A stretch of DNA of 57,211 nt from Persephonella sp. Its GTDB lineage: Bacteria > Aquificota > Aquificia > Aquificales > Hydrogenothermaceae. Each line of letters starts with the position of its first letter. Position 1 is the first letter of the stretch. The DNA lies in contig NZ_JALVTW010000004.1 of assembly GCF_027023985.1 (NCBI RefSeq), forward strand, positions 1-57,211. The letters run 5' to 3'. A program made the translations under genes and the position numbers. Below the pieces are notes generated by a model that saw only the letters and a list, made by a program, of their open reading frames with translations, had not been told where the DNA came from and made no database searches. Shown here in pieces: positions 1-7,271 of the stretch.

Positions 1-42
1 TGTTATCCTTGACGAAAGAGATACGCTGCAGATTACGGTAGG

Positions 43-150
43 TTAATGTTTTCGTTCTTCTAAATAGTCTTTCATAGTTAAAAATGCCATTGTTCCAAAG
101 ATGAATAGAGCAAAAAGCATTAGTAAGATTAATAAAATTTCTAAAATCAT
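43..150 (-). CDS. 35-aa single-pass membrane protein
   Basis: This short reading frame would encode 35 residues, starting MILEILLILL and ending EERKH. Residues 1-24 are almost entirely hydrophobic and would form one membrane span, followed by a charged tail. A strong ribosome binding site (AAAGGAG) lies 7 nt upstream, inside the 3' end of the preceding gene, and the start follows that gene's stop by 1 nt. It is the last of six tightly packed small genes on this strand. I do not recognise the family. The perfect Shine-Dalgarno spacing and tight packing are the main reasons to believe it is translated. Confidence 0.5.
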   Translation of the reverse strand: MILEILLILLMLFALFIFGTMAFLTMKDYLEERKH

Positions 151-151
151 T

Positions 152-424
152 TTACAACTCCTTTAATTTCTTTCTTATTGTTAACCATAACCAAAAAGCA
201 AAAACTAACACAAAACCATCTATAAAAATTAAAGCTCCGTAGATGTAAGGGTCTAATTTATTTCCTATAATTTTTGGGTTTAAAGCTCCTATTCCTGCTG
301 ATACTGTTAAAACAATAATAACTAATGTTCTAAATAGACCTTCCTTTATTTTCAGCTTCTCAAGTTCTATTTTTGCTTTCTCTATCTCTAACTTCTTAAG
401 TTCAAGTTCTTTTTCTTTAGCCAT
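152..424 (-). CDS. 90-aa protein: charged coiled coil plus two membrane spans
   Basis: Residues 2-28 are a run of alternating Lys, Glu and Leu, typical of an amphipathic coiled coil. Two hydrophobic segments follow, about residues 31-48 and 60-82, with a basic C-terminus, so both ends are probably cytoplasmic. There is no clear Shine-Dalgarno. The start lies 5 nt after the stop of the DUF2283 gene, so it is probably translated by coupling. The function is unknown. It belongs to a leftward operon of very small proteins, most of them predicted to sit in the membrane. Confidence 0.6.
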   Translation of the reverse strand: MAKEKELELKKLEIEKAKIELEKLKIKEGLFRTLVIIVLTVSAGIGALNPKIIGNKLDPYIYGALIFIDGFVLVFAFWLWLTIRKKLKEL

Positions 425-429
425 TTTTG

Positions 430-627
430 TTAAACGGTTTGCAATAACTGCTCTATGTTTTCTTTTTTTACTTCTTTGCTTGCATTTAATATCTCTATTC
501 CTACAGGTTTATCATCTTCAGAATAATCCACGATAATGTTAGGTGTTATTTCTTCTGTATATACAATTTCCTTATCTGTTAGCTTTATATATAAAGCATT
601 TGCTTCTTTATCAAATTTTATTTCCAT
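430..627 (-). CDS. DUF2283 family protein
   Basis: The 65-residue product starts MEIKFDKEANALYIKL and continues with an EEITPNIIVDYSEDDKPVGIEIL segment in two parts; this is the conserved layout of the DUF2283 family, small beta-rich proteins of unknown function. A longer frame exists upstream to 687, but I chose the ATG at 627 because the family begins there and an AAGG box precedes it by 6 nt. It overlaps the end of the upstream 39-aa frame by 17 nt. DUF2283 genes are often found next to toxin-antitoxin or phage genes, which fits the ribbon-helix-helix and antirepressor neighbours; that link is inference. Confidence 0.75.
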   Translation of the reverse strand: MEIKFDKEANALYIKLTDKEIVYTEEITPNIIVDYSEDDKPVGIEILNASKEVKKENIEQLLQTV

Positions 628-730
628 AGTTTGCCTTCTCATCTTTGCCAAATAAAACATACACAATACCAGAAGCAATAAGGACAAATCCCAAAACTAT
701 AAAAATAGCTAATTCACTACTTATCTCCAT
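611..730 (-). CDS. 39-aa single-pass membrane protein
   Basis: The frame reads MEISSELAIFIVLGFVLIAS and ends KANYGNKI. About residues 7-27 form one hydrophobic span with a positively charged C-terminal tail. GGAG lies 6 nt before the ATG, and the start codon sits inside the last codons of the upstream 68-aa gene (14 nt overlap). Its own end overlaps the DUF2283 start. The chained overlaps suggest translational coupling through the whole small operon. There is no recognised family. Confidence 0.5.
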   Translation of the reverse strand: MEISSELAIFIVLGFVLIASGIVYVLFGKDEKANYGNKI

Positions 731-923
731 TGCTTTCTCCTTTACTTATAAAAAACATTCCAAGCACTACAATTAATATATAAACAATTCCAAAAGCAAT
801 CAATTTTAAAAAGTTTACTTTATCACTAATAACAGGTTGCAAGAATGCAAACACAAGAATAGCAACACTAAAATTTAACAGGCTTTTCCCAAATTCTTTA
901 AGAGCTTCTGGATGAGCTTTCAC
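717..923 (-). CDS. 68-aa protein with two membrane spans
   Basis: The product has a short polar N-terminus, then two hydrophobic stretches (about residues 17-33 and 39-59) and a hydrophilic tail ending SNGDK. The start is GTG, 26 nt inside the end of the ribbon-helix-helix gene, with only a weak upstream purine stretch, so it probably depends on coupling. I do not recognise the family. It resembles in size and layout the holin-like or small inner-membrane proteins found in mobile modules, but nothing in the sequence proves such a role. Confidence 0.55.
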   Translation of the reverse strand: MKAHPEALKEFGKSLLNFSVAILVFAFLQPVISDKVNFLKLIAFGIVYILIVVLGMFFISKGESNGDK

Positions 924-1077
924 TCTTATACTTCTCCAACAACAACTTTATCGCTTCTTCTAAGAGCTCGTTATTTTTCCTTCCTTGCTTGACTGCCAAC
1001 ACTTTTAATTCTTTTAGTAATTCCTCGTTTAATGATGTAGTAAATTTTACCCTTTTAGTTTCGGAAATATTGGTCAT
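898..1077 (-). CDS. ribbon-helix-helix DNA-binding protein
   Basis: The 59-residue protein has the pattern of a CopG/Arc-type ribbon-helix-helix repressor: a short strand (KRVKFTTSL), then helix A (NEELLKELKVLAVKQG), a turn (RKNN) and helix B (ELLEEAIKLLLEKY). The start was set at the ATG at 1077, not at the longer frame from 1128, because AAGGAGG lies 8 nt upstream and the fold begins here. It is the first gene of the leftward operon and lies directly beside repeated TACGTA boxes, which are candidate operators for it. Its role as an autorepressor is inferred from position. Confidence 0.75.
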   Translation of the reverse strand: MTNISETKRVKFTTSLNEELLKELKVLAVKQGRKNNELLEEAIKLLLEKYKSESSSRSS

Positions 1078-1099
1078 TACAATTTCCTCCTTGTTTTTA

Positions 1100-1128
1100 A
1101 TTATACGTAAACAAGTAAATATTGACAA
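1100..1128 (-). promoter_or_regulatory. sigma70-type promoter of the leftward micro-operon
   Basis: On the - strand TTGTCA (1123-1128) is followed after exactly 17 nt by a consensus TATAAT (1100-1105). The transcript would start just before the ribbon-helix-helix gene. The -35 box overlaps the -35 of the opposite promoter, so the two probably compete for polymerase. Confidence 0.65.
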
Positions 1129-1180
1129 GTTAAATTTTTTCTATATAATCATACGTATATACGTAATACGTAATTACGTA
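1104..1180. promoter_or_regulatory. array of TACGTA boxes, candidate operators
   Basis: The self-complementary hexamer TACGTA occurs at 1104-1109, 1152-1157, 1160-1165, 1167-1172 and 1175-1180. The first overlaps the -10 of the leftward promoter; the other four, spaced 7-8 nt apart, lie just downstream of the rightward -10. Spacing of less than one helical turn between short palindromic boxes resembles operators bound cooperatively by ribbon-helix-helix proteins. Binding by the adjacent RHH protein is inference. Confidence 0.55.
1122..1149 (+). promoter_or_regulatory. sigma70-type promoter of the antirepressor-like gene
   Basis: TTGACA (1122-1127), a 16-nt spacer and TATAAT (1144-1149) make a near-consensus promoter pointing at the gene at 1205. 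An AAGGAGG ribosome binding site lies at 1191-1197. Confidence 0.75.
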
Positions 1181-1204
1181 AAAAATTTATAAGGAGGTAT
1201 TGTT

Positions 1205-1840
1205 ATGGCAACAAAAATGGTAGAACAGGCTTTAATCCCTGTTGAAGACGCAAAAATTTTGTCTATTTGTGATGAGGAAGGGGAAGTGTGGGCAGCAGTT
1301 CGTCATATTTCTAATTACTTTGGATTGAATTGGGGAAGCCAATGGAGAAAGTTGAAATTTCTTGAACAGAAAGGCGTCGCCTTAAAGGCGATGGAGGTAG
1401 AGGTTGATGGCAACAAGGTAAAGATGATATTCATCAACCTCTACGACCTACCAGTCTATTTATATTCTATCAACATTAACAAAGTCCGTCCAGAACTCCG
1501 AGATAAGATTAAAAAATTCCAAGTAGAAACCACCCACGCCATAAGAGAATACTGGAAAAACAAGATTAAAAAGGAAAGAGAAGAAATAGAAAAACTCAAA
1601 GCCGAATACAACCAGCTTGTGCAAGAACTCCGTCAAATCCCTACTTACGAAGAATACAAGGAACTCAAGATAAAATACGAATTACTATCAACAATGGTGG
1701 ACATGCTTGTAATGGACATGGAGAATGCGAAGCCGTATGTTGACAATCTCTTTGGCAGAATAAAGAAGATAAAAGAAGGGGTCACCATCCTAACCAACGA
1801 AGGCGACCAGTTAGTTAAAAAAATCGTTCAATTTAAATAA
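1205..1840 (+). CDS. phage antirepressor-like protein (P22_AR_N-type N-terminal domain)
   Basis: The N-terminal ~110 residues match the pattern of the phage P22 antirepressor N-terminal domain: a LIPVEDAKILSICD opening, VWAAVRHISNYFGLNW, QWRKLK, a central NLYDLPVYLYSIN, then VRPELRDKIKKFQ and an HAIREYW ending. In phages such proteins act against repressors or carry BRO/Ant-type DNA-binding functions. From about residue 118 to 160 the sequence is a charged coiled coil, followed by a helical C-terminus. An AAGGAGG box 7 nt upstream fixes the start, and a terminator follows directly. It is the only rightward gene of the left-edge module; no integrase or structural phage gene is visible. Confidence 0.75.
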   Translation: MATKMVEQALIPVEDAKILSICDEEGEVWAAVRHISNYFGLNWGSQWRKLKFLEQKGVALKAMEVEVDGNKVKMIFINLYDLPVYLYSININKVRPELRDKIKKFQVETTHAIREYWKNKIKKEREEIEKLKAEYNQLVQELRQIPTYEEYKELKIKYELLSTMVDMLVMDMENAKPYVDNLFGRIKKIKEGVTILTNEGDQLVKKIVQFK

Positions 1841-1844
1841 CTCC

Positions 1845-1868
1845 AGAGGGGCTAATGCCCCTCTTTTT
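1845..1868 (+). terminator. intrinsic terminator of the antirepressor-like gene
   Basis: AGAGGGGC (1845-1852), loop TAAT and GCCCCTCT (1857-1864) form a perfect 8-bp stem followed by a run of T, only 4 nt after the stop codon. Confidence 0.9.
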
Positions 1869-2046
1869 CTGGGTGAAAACTGGGTGCAAAATTAGAGATT
1901 CACTACAACTGCATATTTCTTAATGATATTCTCAAGCTCCACCAAAAGAAAAAATCACCAGATTCTCAAAGATCAATATTTTCCTGTAAATAAATTCTTC
2001 ATACTTCCGATAAATTAATAAAACTGCTTCAAAAGGGGATTTTAGA

Positions 2047-2832
2047 ATGCCTGTAGATACTATTATTTTTTATCAAAAAGAAAAAGTGAATTTTAATAAT
2101 TTACAGATTGTCAAAAATATTGCCTCCAAATTACAAAAAAAGCTGATCCTTCTATTTGTAGATATTCCACAAGAGGAAAAAGAAAAAGCTATTTCCCTAA
2201 TTTCTTCAAATGGAATTAACTTTGAGGTAAAAAACCAGATAGAAGAAGCTCTTATAAAAGAAGAAATTAACAAGGAAAAACCAGACTTACTTATATTAAC
2301 CCGCGAGAAAATATCTCCACTTGAACATATTTTTAAAACCCCTGAAACAGAAAAATTCATAAACTCTATAAAAAATATAGATATCCTTTTGCTTCAGGAA
2401 GACGCTATCAAATTAGAGAAAATTTTGATCAATATAGACAAAGAAACTTCAACACCATTTTATATAAAATCCACATATGAATTTGCAAAAAAACTTGAAG
2501 TTCAGTTTGATTTTGTTACCTCTTTTTATGAAGCTTACTATGAACTATCATTAATGAAAACTCATCCAGAAGAAGAAGCAAAACAAATAGTAGTAGATTT
2601 ATTCAAAGAACATATAGAAATTGTAAAAGATAAAATGGCTAGAGCCTTAGGCAAAGAAAAAGCAGAAGTAATTGTAATAAAAGGAGACCCTAAAAAAGAA
2701 GTGCCTTACTATGCAAGAAGAAAAGAATACGACCTGCTCGTTATTAATGAGAATATCGAAGATAAAGATTCTTACATAGAAAACTCAGAAATGTCTGTTG
2801 GAATATTCAAAGACCAAGAAGAAGGAGAGTAA
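2047..2832 (+). CDS. universal stress protein, two-domain (UspA-like)
   Basis: The 261-residue soluble protein has the layout of a tandem Usp: an N-terminal half (about 1-117) with the strand pattern TIIFYQ / KLILLFVDI / PDLLILTR, and a C-terminal half (about 120-250) with KILINID, QFDFVTSFYEA, AEVIVIKGDPKKEV and YDLLVINE. The GDP-containing stretch before the last strands is typical of the family. A full ATP-binding GxxGx9GS loop is not seen, so nucleotide binding is doubtful. AAAGGGG precedes the start. The stop lies 2 nt before the GTG of the Na+/H+ antiporter, so the two are co-translated; a role sensing or modulating ion stress is inferred. Confidence 0.7.
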   Translation: MPVDTIIFYQKEKVNFNNLQIVKNIASKLQKKLILLFVDIPQEEKEKAISLISSNGINFEVKNQIEEALIKEEINKEKPDLLILTREKISPLEHIFKTPETEKFINSIKNIDILLLQEDAIKLEKILINIDKETSTPFYIKSTYEFAKKLEVQFDFVTSFYEAYYELSLMKTHPEEEAKQIVVDLFKEHIEIVKDKMARALGKEKAEVIVIKGDPKKEVPYYARRKEYDLLVINENIEDKDSYIENSEMSVGIFKDQEEGE

Positions 2833-2834
2833 AG

Positions 2835-4175
2835 GTGGAGCATCATACAACAACTATTCTGGGAATGTTAGGTTTAGGGTCTAAAGAAACTCTTTACTGG
2901 ATATCTATTCTGCTTTTTGTTGGCACTTATGCAATGATTATTCTTGAAAAGTTTTTCCACAGAGTTCCAGCAGCACTTCTGGGAGGAACTCTGGCTATAT
3001 TCTTGGGAGTAGTTACTCCCAAGTCAGCATGGGAATCAATTGACCACAACACAATGTTCCTTCTGATTGGAATGATGATAATTGTTTCTGTGCTTATTGA
3101 AAGTGGATTTTTCTCAATATTATCCTCCGTAGCTTTACGAATAACCAAAGGAGATCCTCTAAAGATTATCCTTACTTTTACAATGCTAACTGCCGTTTTA
3201 TCTGCTTTTTTAGATAACGTAACTACCGTTTTATTCATGGTGCCTATTTTGATATCTATTACAAGAAAACTTAAATTACCTCCTGTTCCTTATATTATTG
3301 CAACGGTTCTGGCCTCAAACATAGGTGGAACGGCAACATTAATCGGTGACCCTCCTAACATCATCATCGGTTCTCTGGGACATTTTACATTTATGGATTT
3401 TATTGTAAATCTTACTCCTATTATTATCATTACCCATATAATTGGAACAATTGTTTTTATAGGTATGATGAAATTTCAAGGACATCTACAGGTAAAAGTA
3501 AAAGATAAAGAAGAACTTAAAAGAATCGTAGAAGAGCAAAAAATAGAATATGACATAAAATTAATGAGAAAAGGTTTAATTGTATTTGGGATTACGATAA
3601 TTCTATTTTTCCTCCACCATATTCTTCACCTTGAAGCAGGAACAATAGCCTTATTTATGGCCTCTGTTTTAATGCTCTGGTCTAAGGAAGACCCTGAAAA
3701 GATATTTGAAAGGGTTGAATGGACAACTTTAATGTTCTTCTTAGGTTTATTTGTTGTTATTGGAGGACTTGAACACTCTGGTGTGTTTGAAGATGCTGCA
3801 AAATTAGTTGCAGGGGTCATAACTGACCCAATGTCAGGAATCCTTGTTTTAGGTGGTTTATCTGCAATTATTTCAGGTATTGTAGATAATATACCATTTA
3901 CAATGGCTATGTCTTATGTTCTTATTGACCTTGGTAAAACAGCTGCTTTTGATACTGAACCTTTATGGTGGGCACTTGCTCTTGGTGCATGTCTTGGAGG
4001 CAACCTGACAATAATAGGTGCTTCAGCAAACGTTGTTGCAGCTGGTCTTTCGGAAAGGGAAGGTTATCCAATAAAATTCTTTGATTTTATTAAACAGGGA
4101 ACACCGGTAACAATAGTTTCCGTGATTGTTGCCCTTGGACTCCTGTGGCTCAAGTATGCTATTTTCGGCGTATAA
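2835..4175 (+). CDS. nhaD: NhaD-type Na+/H+ antiporter (ion transporter superfamily)
   Basis: This 446-residue integral membrane protein has about 11-12 hydrophobic spans in two inverted halves. Family hallmarks include FLDNVTTVLFMVPI and NIGGTATLIGDPPNIIIGS in the first half, and SGIVDNIPFTMAMSYV and CLGGNLTIIGASANVVAAG in the second half. The GDPPN and GASAN loops mark the ArsB/NhaD/CitMHS group, and the conserved Asp-Asn pairs lie in unwound membrane helices. It should exchange cytoplasmic Na+ for H+ in the inner membrane. The start is GTG with GAAGGAG 7 nt upstream, in the end of the Usp gene. It ends in a perfect terminator hairpin. An arsenite or dicarboxylate carrier is less likely given the motif set. 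Confidence 0.85.
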   Translation: MEHHTTTILGMLGLGSKETLYWISILLFVGTYAMIILEKFFHRVPAALLGGTLAIFLGVVTPKSAWESIDHNTMFLLIGMMIIVSVLIESGFFSILSSVALRITKGDPLKIILTFTMLTAVLSAFLDNVTTVLFMVPILISITRKLKLPPVPYIIATVLASNIGGTATLIGDPPNIIIGSLGHFTFMDFIVNLTPIIIITHIIGTIVFIGMMKFQGHLQVKVKDKEELKRIVEEQKIEYDIKLMRKGLIVFGITIILFFLHHILHLEAGTIALFMASVLMLWSKEDPEKIFERVEWTTLMFFLGLFVVIGGLEHSGVFEDAAKLVAGVITDPMSGILVLGGLSAIISGIVDNIPFTMAMSYVLIDLGKTAAFDTEPLWWALALGACLGGNLTIIGASANVVAAGLSEREGYPIKFFDFIKQGTPVTIVSVIVALGLLWLKYAIFGV

Positions 4176-4203
4176 CCTGAGCTTTTTGCTCAGGTTCCTT
4201 TTT
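4174..4203 (+). terminator. intrinsic terminator after nhaD
   Basis: AACCTGAGC (4174-4182), five T and GCTCAGGTT (4188-4196) form a 9-bp stem followed by CC and five T. The left arm begins inside the nhaD stop codon, and the T-run enters the end of the convergent gene, so it may serve mainly nhaD. Confidence 0.85.
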
Positions 4204-4558
4204 ATATCTTTTTATTGATAAAACCTTTTTGCTGTTTTCCTTTTATTGAACCTGTCTGGTCATACTTCTGAGGTTCATCAAAAATCATATCAAATAGTTC
4301 TTCAATAAACTGGGCATTATTTGCTGCAATATTCAGATTTATTCTGCTCATAGATTGGATTTTTTCAAGTTTATCCTGAAACGGTTCAAGTTCTTCAGCT
4401 GAAAACTTTGAAAGTTCTGACAGTATTTTCCTTTTTTCTTCCACTACTTCCATTAATTTTTCAGAGATAGAACTGTCTTTAATACTCTCTATTAGGAGGT
4501 CTTTCTCTTCTTCTAACTTTTCAATAAGTCTATCCAAAAGGTTGCTTATTTTTCCCAT
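4202..4558 (-). CDS. FlgN-like flagellar export chaperone (putative)
   Basis: The 118-residue, highly helical protein has the size and heptad character of FlgN: a long N-terminal helix (LLDRLIEKLEEEKDLLIESI), a middle KRKILSEL segment, and a late IQSMSRINLNIAANNAQFIEELF stretch that recalls the conserved asparagine-rich helix of FlgN where hook-junction proteins FlgK and FlgL are bound. The ATG at 4558 is preferred over the one at 4591 because AGGTG precedes it and the helical domain begins there. It runs against the motility cluster, convergent with nhaD and divergent from cheZ. The FlgN assignment rests on pattern and context only; another small coiled-coil protein is possible. Confidence 0.45.
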   Translation of the reverse strand: MGKISNLLDRLIEKLEEEKDLLIESIKDSSISEKLMEVVEEKRKILSELSKFSAEELEPFQDKLEKIQSMSRINLNIAANNAQFIEELFDMIFDEPQKYDQTGSIKGKQQKGFINKKI

Positions 4559-4723
4559 TTTTACACCTGCTTTTATAAATAATAGACCCATCTATACATA
4601 AAGGCAACAGGTAAAAGTTAATAATATTGCCTAACATCAATGAATTTTCCCAATAAAAAAACCGATAATATCATTAATAATATTTACAAAAAATTACGAT
4701 AATAATTAAAAAGGAGGGTTTAA

Positions 4724-5248
4724 ATGACAGAAGGACTGTATCAGGAGATAAAAAAATTATTTGAAGTTATAGAGCAATACAAGAAAGATATAGAAACACT
4801 TGGAAGCAAAAAAGAAGGATTTAAAAGTGTTAACACCCATATAGAACTGGCAATAAAAGAAAGTGAAGAAGCTACTAAAAAATTAATTGATAATATTATG
4901 GAAACAAGTTCCGAGATAAAGGAAGTTTTATCTTTAGTATCCCAGATAGATAATGAAGAACTGAAAAATAAGATTATTTCTAAACTTGAAAAAGTGCTTT
5001 CTCAATTAACAAACTCTTTAACTCTTCTGGAGTTTCAAGATATTCTTTCACAGAGGTTAATTAAAATATCAAATTTTATTTCCGATGTTGAAAAAGAGAT
5101 ATTAAAAATATTGCTTCTTTTTGGAATTAATGAGGAAAAATCAGAAGATAGGAAAGAAGAGTTAAGAGAAAAACTTGAAGAGCTTGAATGGAAAAAAGAA
5201 GTATCTCAGGAAGATGTTGATGACATTCTAAAACAATTTGGAATGTAA
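4724..5248 (+). CDS. cheZ: CheZ, CheY-phosphate phosphatase
   Basis: The 174-residue all-helical protein carries both CheZ signatures. The active-site helix reads LLEFQDILSQRLIKI, aligning Asp106 and Gln110 with the catalytic D143 and Q147 of the Escherichia coli FQDLTGQ motif. The C-terminal tail SQEDVDDILKQFGM matches the CheY-binding peptide, which typically ends DDLLxSLGF. It should dephosphorylate CheY-P and so end the motor signal. It is shorter than the 214-residue enterobacterial protein, mainly in the hairpin. A strong AGGAGGG box precedes the ATG. It is the first gene of the rightward motility cluster and sits just before cheA. Confidence 0.88.
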   Translation: MTEGLYQEIKKLFEVIEQYKKDIETLGSKKEGFKSVNTHIELAIKESEEATKKLIDNIMETSSEIKEVLSLVSQIDNEELKNKIISKLEKVLSQLTNSLTLLEFQDILSQRLIKISNFISDVEKEILKILLLFGINEEKSEDRKEELREKLEELEWKKEVSQEDVDDILKQFGM

Positions 5249-5267
5249 TAAAAATGAGGGTTCAACC

Positions 5268-7271
5268 ATGAAGTTAAACTTTACAGATGACATGAGGGAA
5301 ATCTTAGAAGAATTTCTCATTGAAGCCGATGAGATACTTGCAAATCTTGACCAGGATTTAATAGAGCTGGAATCAAATCCGGAGGATAAAGAACTCCTTA
5401 ACAAAATCTTTAGAGGAATGCACACTCTTAAAGGTGGAGCCGGTTTTTTAGGTCTTACATCTATTGTAGAAATTGCACACAAAATAGAAGACATATTCAA
5501 CAAGCTCCGCAACGATGAGCTCCATCTGACCTCTGAAATGATGGATGTTATTTTTGAGGGGGTAGATAAATTAAAAGAAGCAATAGATATGTTAAAGGAA
5601 AATGATGAAATTCCTGATGAAGAGGATATAAAGGATCTTTTAAATAAACTTGAGCAAATACTTTCAGGAGAAACAGTTATCGAAGCAGAAGTAGTGTCAG
5701 ACAGTAATAATCAACAAGAAAGTTCAGATGAAAATACGGAATTTGAATTTGTTCCTGGTGTAGATGAAGATATTAAGAAACTTATTCTTCAATATCCCGG
5801 GAAGGATTTAGGAGAAATTTTAGAAGAGCTTATACTCCTCCCTCCCGATGAAAGACCTCCACTTGAAGTTATTGAAAAATTAGAACAATTAATTGCAGAA
5901 GGTAAAGACGTCAAAGATTTAATAGTTCCCAAAACAAAAGGAGAAAAACCTGAAGAAAAAACAGAAGAAACTCCTAAAATTGAAAAACCTGTAGAAGTAG
6001 AAGAAACTCAGCCTAAAGCAGAGCCAAAACCTGCTCCAAAAGAAACAGGTCAAACCAAGAAGAAAAAGTCAGAGAAAAAGGAAGAAGTTATCAGAGTTGA
6101 TGTTGAAAGGGTAGAAACACTAATGAATTTAGTCGGGGAGCTTGTTCTTGATAGAAACAGAATAGTTAAATTAGCTTCAGGGTTAGAAGCAAACTGTAAT
6201 TCCTCTGATACGATAGAAGAGCTAATAGATTCCATAACAGGAATGAGTAGAACTGTCAGCGACCTTCAAGATGCTGTTATGAAACTTAGAATGCAACCTG
6301 TTAAGAAAATATTCAGTAAATTCCCGAGAATTGTTAGAGACCTGGCTAAAAAACTAAACAAAAAAGTAAACCTTATATTAGAAGGAGAAGATACAGAGAT
6401 TGATAGGTCAATTCTTGATAAATTAGAAGATCCTCTTATTCACCTTGTTAGAAATGCGATTGACCATGGAATAGAACCACCAGAAGAAAGAATAAAAGCA
6501 GGAAAGCCAGAAGTTGGAACAATAAAATTATCCGCTTATCAAGAAGGAGATAGAATAATAATCTCTATAGAAGATGATGGAAAAGGCATTGATGTTGAAA
6601 AAGTAAAACAAAAAGCAATAGAAAAAGGTCTTATAACTCCTGAACAGGCAGAAAACATGTCAGATAAAGAGGCTTACGAACTACTGTTTATGCCCGGTTT
6701 CTCCACAGCAGACCAGGTAAGCGAAGTTTCCGGTAGAGGCGTTGGAATGGATGTTGTTGCTTCAACAATTCATTCACTCCGTGGGACAATTGAGGTTGAA
6801 AGTGAACCGGGAAAAGGAACAAAATTCATAATGAAACTGCCTCTTACTGTTGCTATTATCAGGACATTAATGGTTGGTGCAAATGATAGAATATTTGCAA
6901 TTCCATTATATTCTGTGGTGGAGATAGTCAGATATGAACCGGAAAATGTTAAAAAGATTGGCCAGTTCAAATCATTTATGCTTAGAGATGAAGTATATCT
7001 CCTATTTAGCTTAAATGAACTATTTGATATTGAAGATGAAGGGGAGAAACAGTTTATCGTTATAGTCAGGGTAGGCGAAAAGAATATTGCCATCGCAGTT
7101 GAAGAATTATTTGGAGAAGAAGAAATAGTTATAAAACCCCTTGGAAAACTACTTGAAAATGTTCAAGGAATAGCAGGAGCAACAATAACAGGAGATGGAA
7201 GGGTCGTTTTAATAGTAGATACAAATTCATTAATTAATGATAAAAAATCACAACTTATTGGAGTGCTGTGA
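5268..7271 (+). CDS. cheA: CheA, chemotaxis histidine kinase
   Basis: The 667-residue protein has the CheA order. P1/HPt covers about 1-105 with the phospho-accepting His52 in MHTLKGGAGFLG. A helical insert and a Lys/Glu/Pro-rich linker run from about 155 to 280. The P3 dimerisation helices start at VDVERVETLMNLVGELVLDRN. The P4 ATPase has LVRNAIDHGIEPPEER (N box), DDGKGID (G1) and SGRGVGMDVV (G2). The CheW-like P5 domain begins around LPLTVAIIRTLMV. It phosphorylates CheY and CheV in response to receptors. The start was moved to the ATG at 5268 (TGAGGG upstream) rather than the in-frame ATG at 5238, which would overlap cheZ. A standard CheY-binding P2 domain is not evident. Confidence 0.95.
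   Translation: MKLNFTDDMREILEEFLIEADEILANLDQDLIELESNPEDKELLNKIFRGMHTLKGGAGFLGLTSIVEIAHKIEDIFNKLRNDELHLTSEMMDVIFEGVDKLKEAIDMLKENDEIPDEEDIKDLLNKLEQILSGETVIEAEVVSDSNNQQESSDENTEFEFVPGVDEDIKKLILQYPGKDLGEILEELILLPPDERPPLEVIEKLEQLIAEGKDVKDLIVPKTKGEKPEEKTEETPKIEKPVEVEETQPKAEPKPAPKETGQTKKKKSEKKEEVIRVDVERVETLMNLVGELVLDRNRIVKLASGLEANCNSSDTIEELIDSITGMSRTVSDLQDAVMKLRMQPVKKIFSKFPRIVRDLAKKLNKKVNLILEGEDTEIDRSILDKLEDPLIHLVRNAIDHGIEPPEERIKAGKPEVGTIKLSAYQEGDRIIISIEDDGKGIDVEKVKQKAIEKGLITPEQAENMSDKEAYELLFMPGFSTADQVSEVSGRGVGMDVVASTIHSLRGTIEVESEPGKGTKFIMKLPLTVAIIRTLMVGANDRIFAIPLYSVVEIVRYEPENVKKIGQFKSFMLRDEVYLLFSLNELFDIEDEGEKQFIVIVRVGEKNIAIAVEELFGEEEIVIKPLGKLLENVQGIAGATITGDGRVVLIVDTNSLINDKKSQLIGVL

Noticed and set aside
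43-1868. Calling the left-edge module a prophage
   Set aside because: Only an antirepressor-type domain supports it; there is no integrase, portal, capsid or lysis gene in view, so it is described as an accessory module.
1869-2046. Possible tRNA or attachment site after the antirepressor-like gene
   Set aside because: No cloverleaf or CCA end could be folded by eye, and no duplicated segment marking an att site was seen.
4642-4668. Possible sigma28 promoter before cheZ
   Set aside because: ACCGATAA at 4661-4668 resembles the GCCGATAA -10, but the position of the -35 reads GAAT instead of TAAA, so the match is too weak to call.
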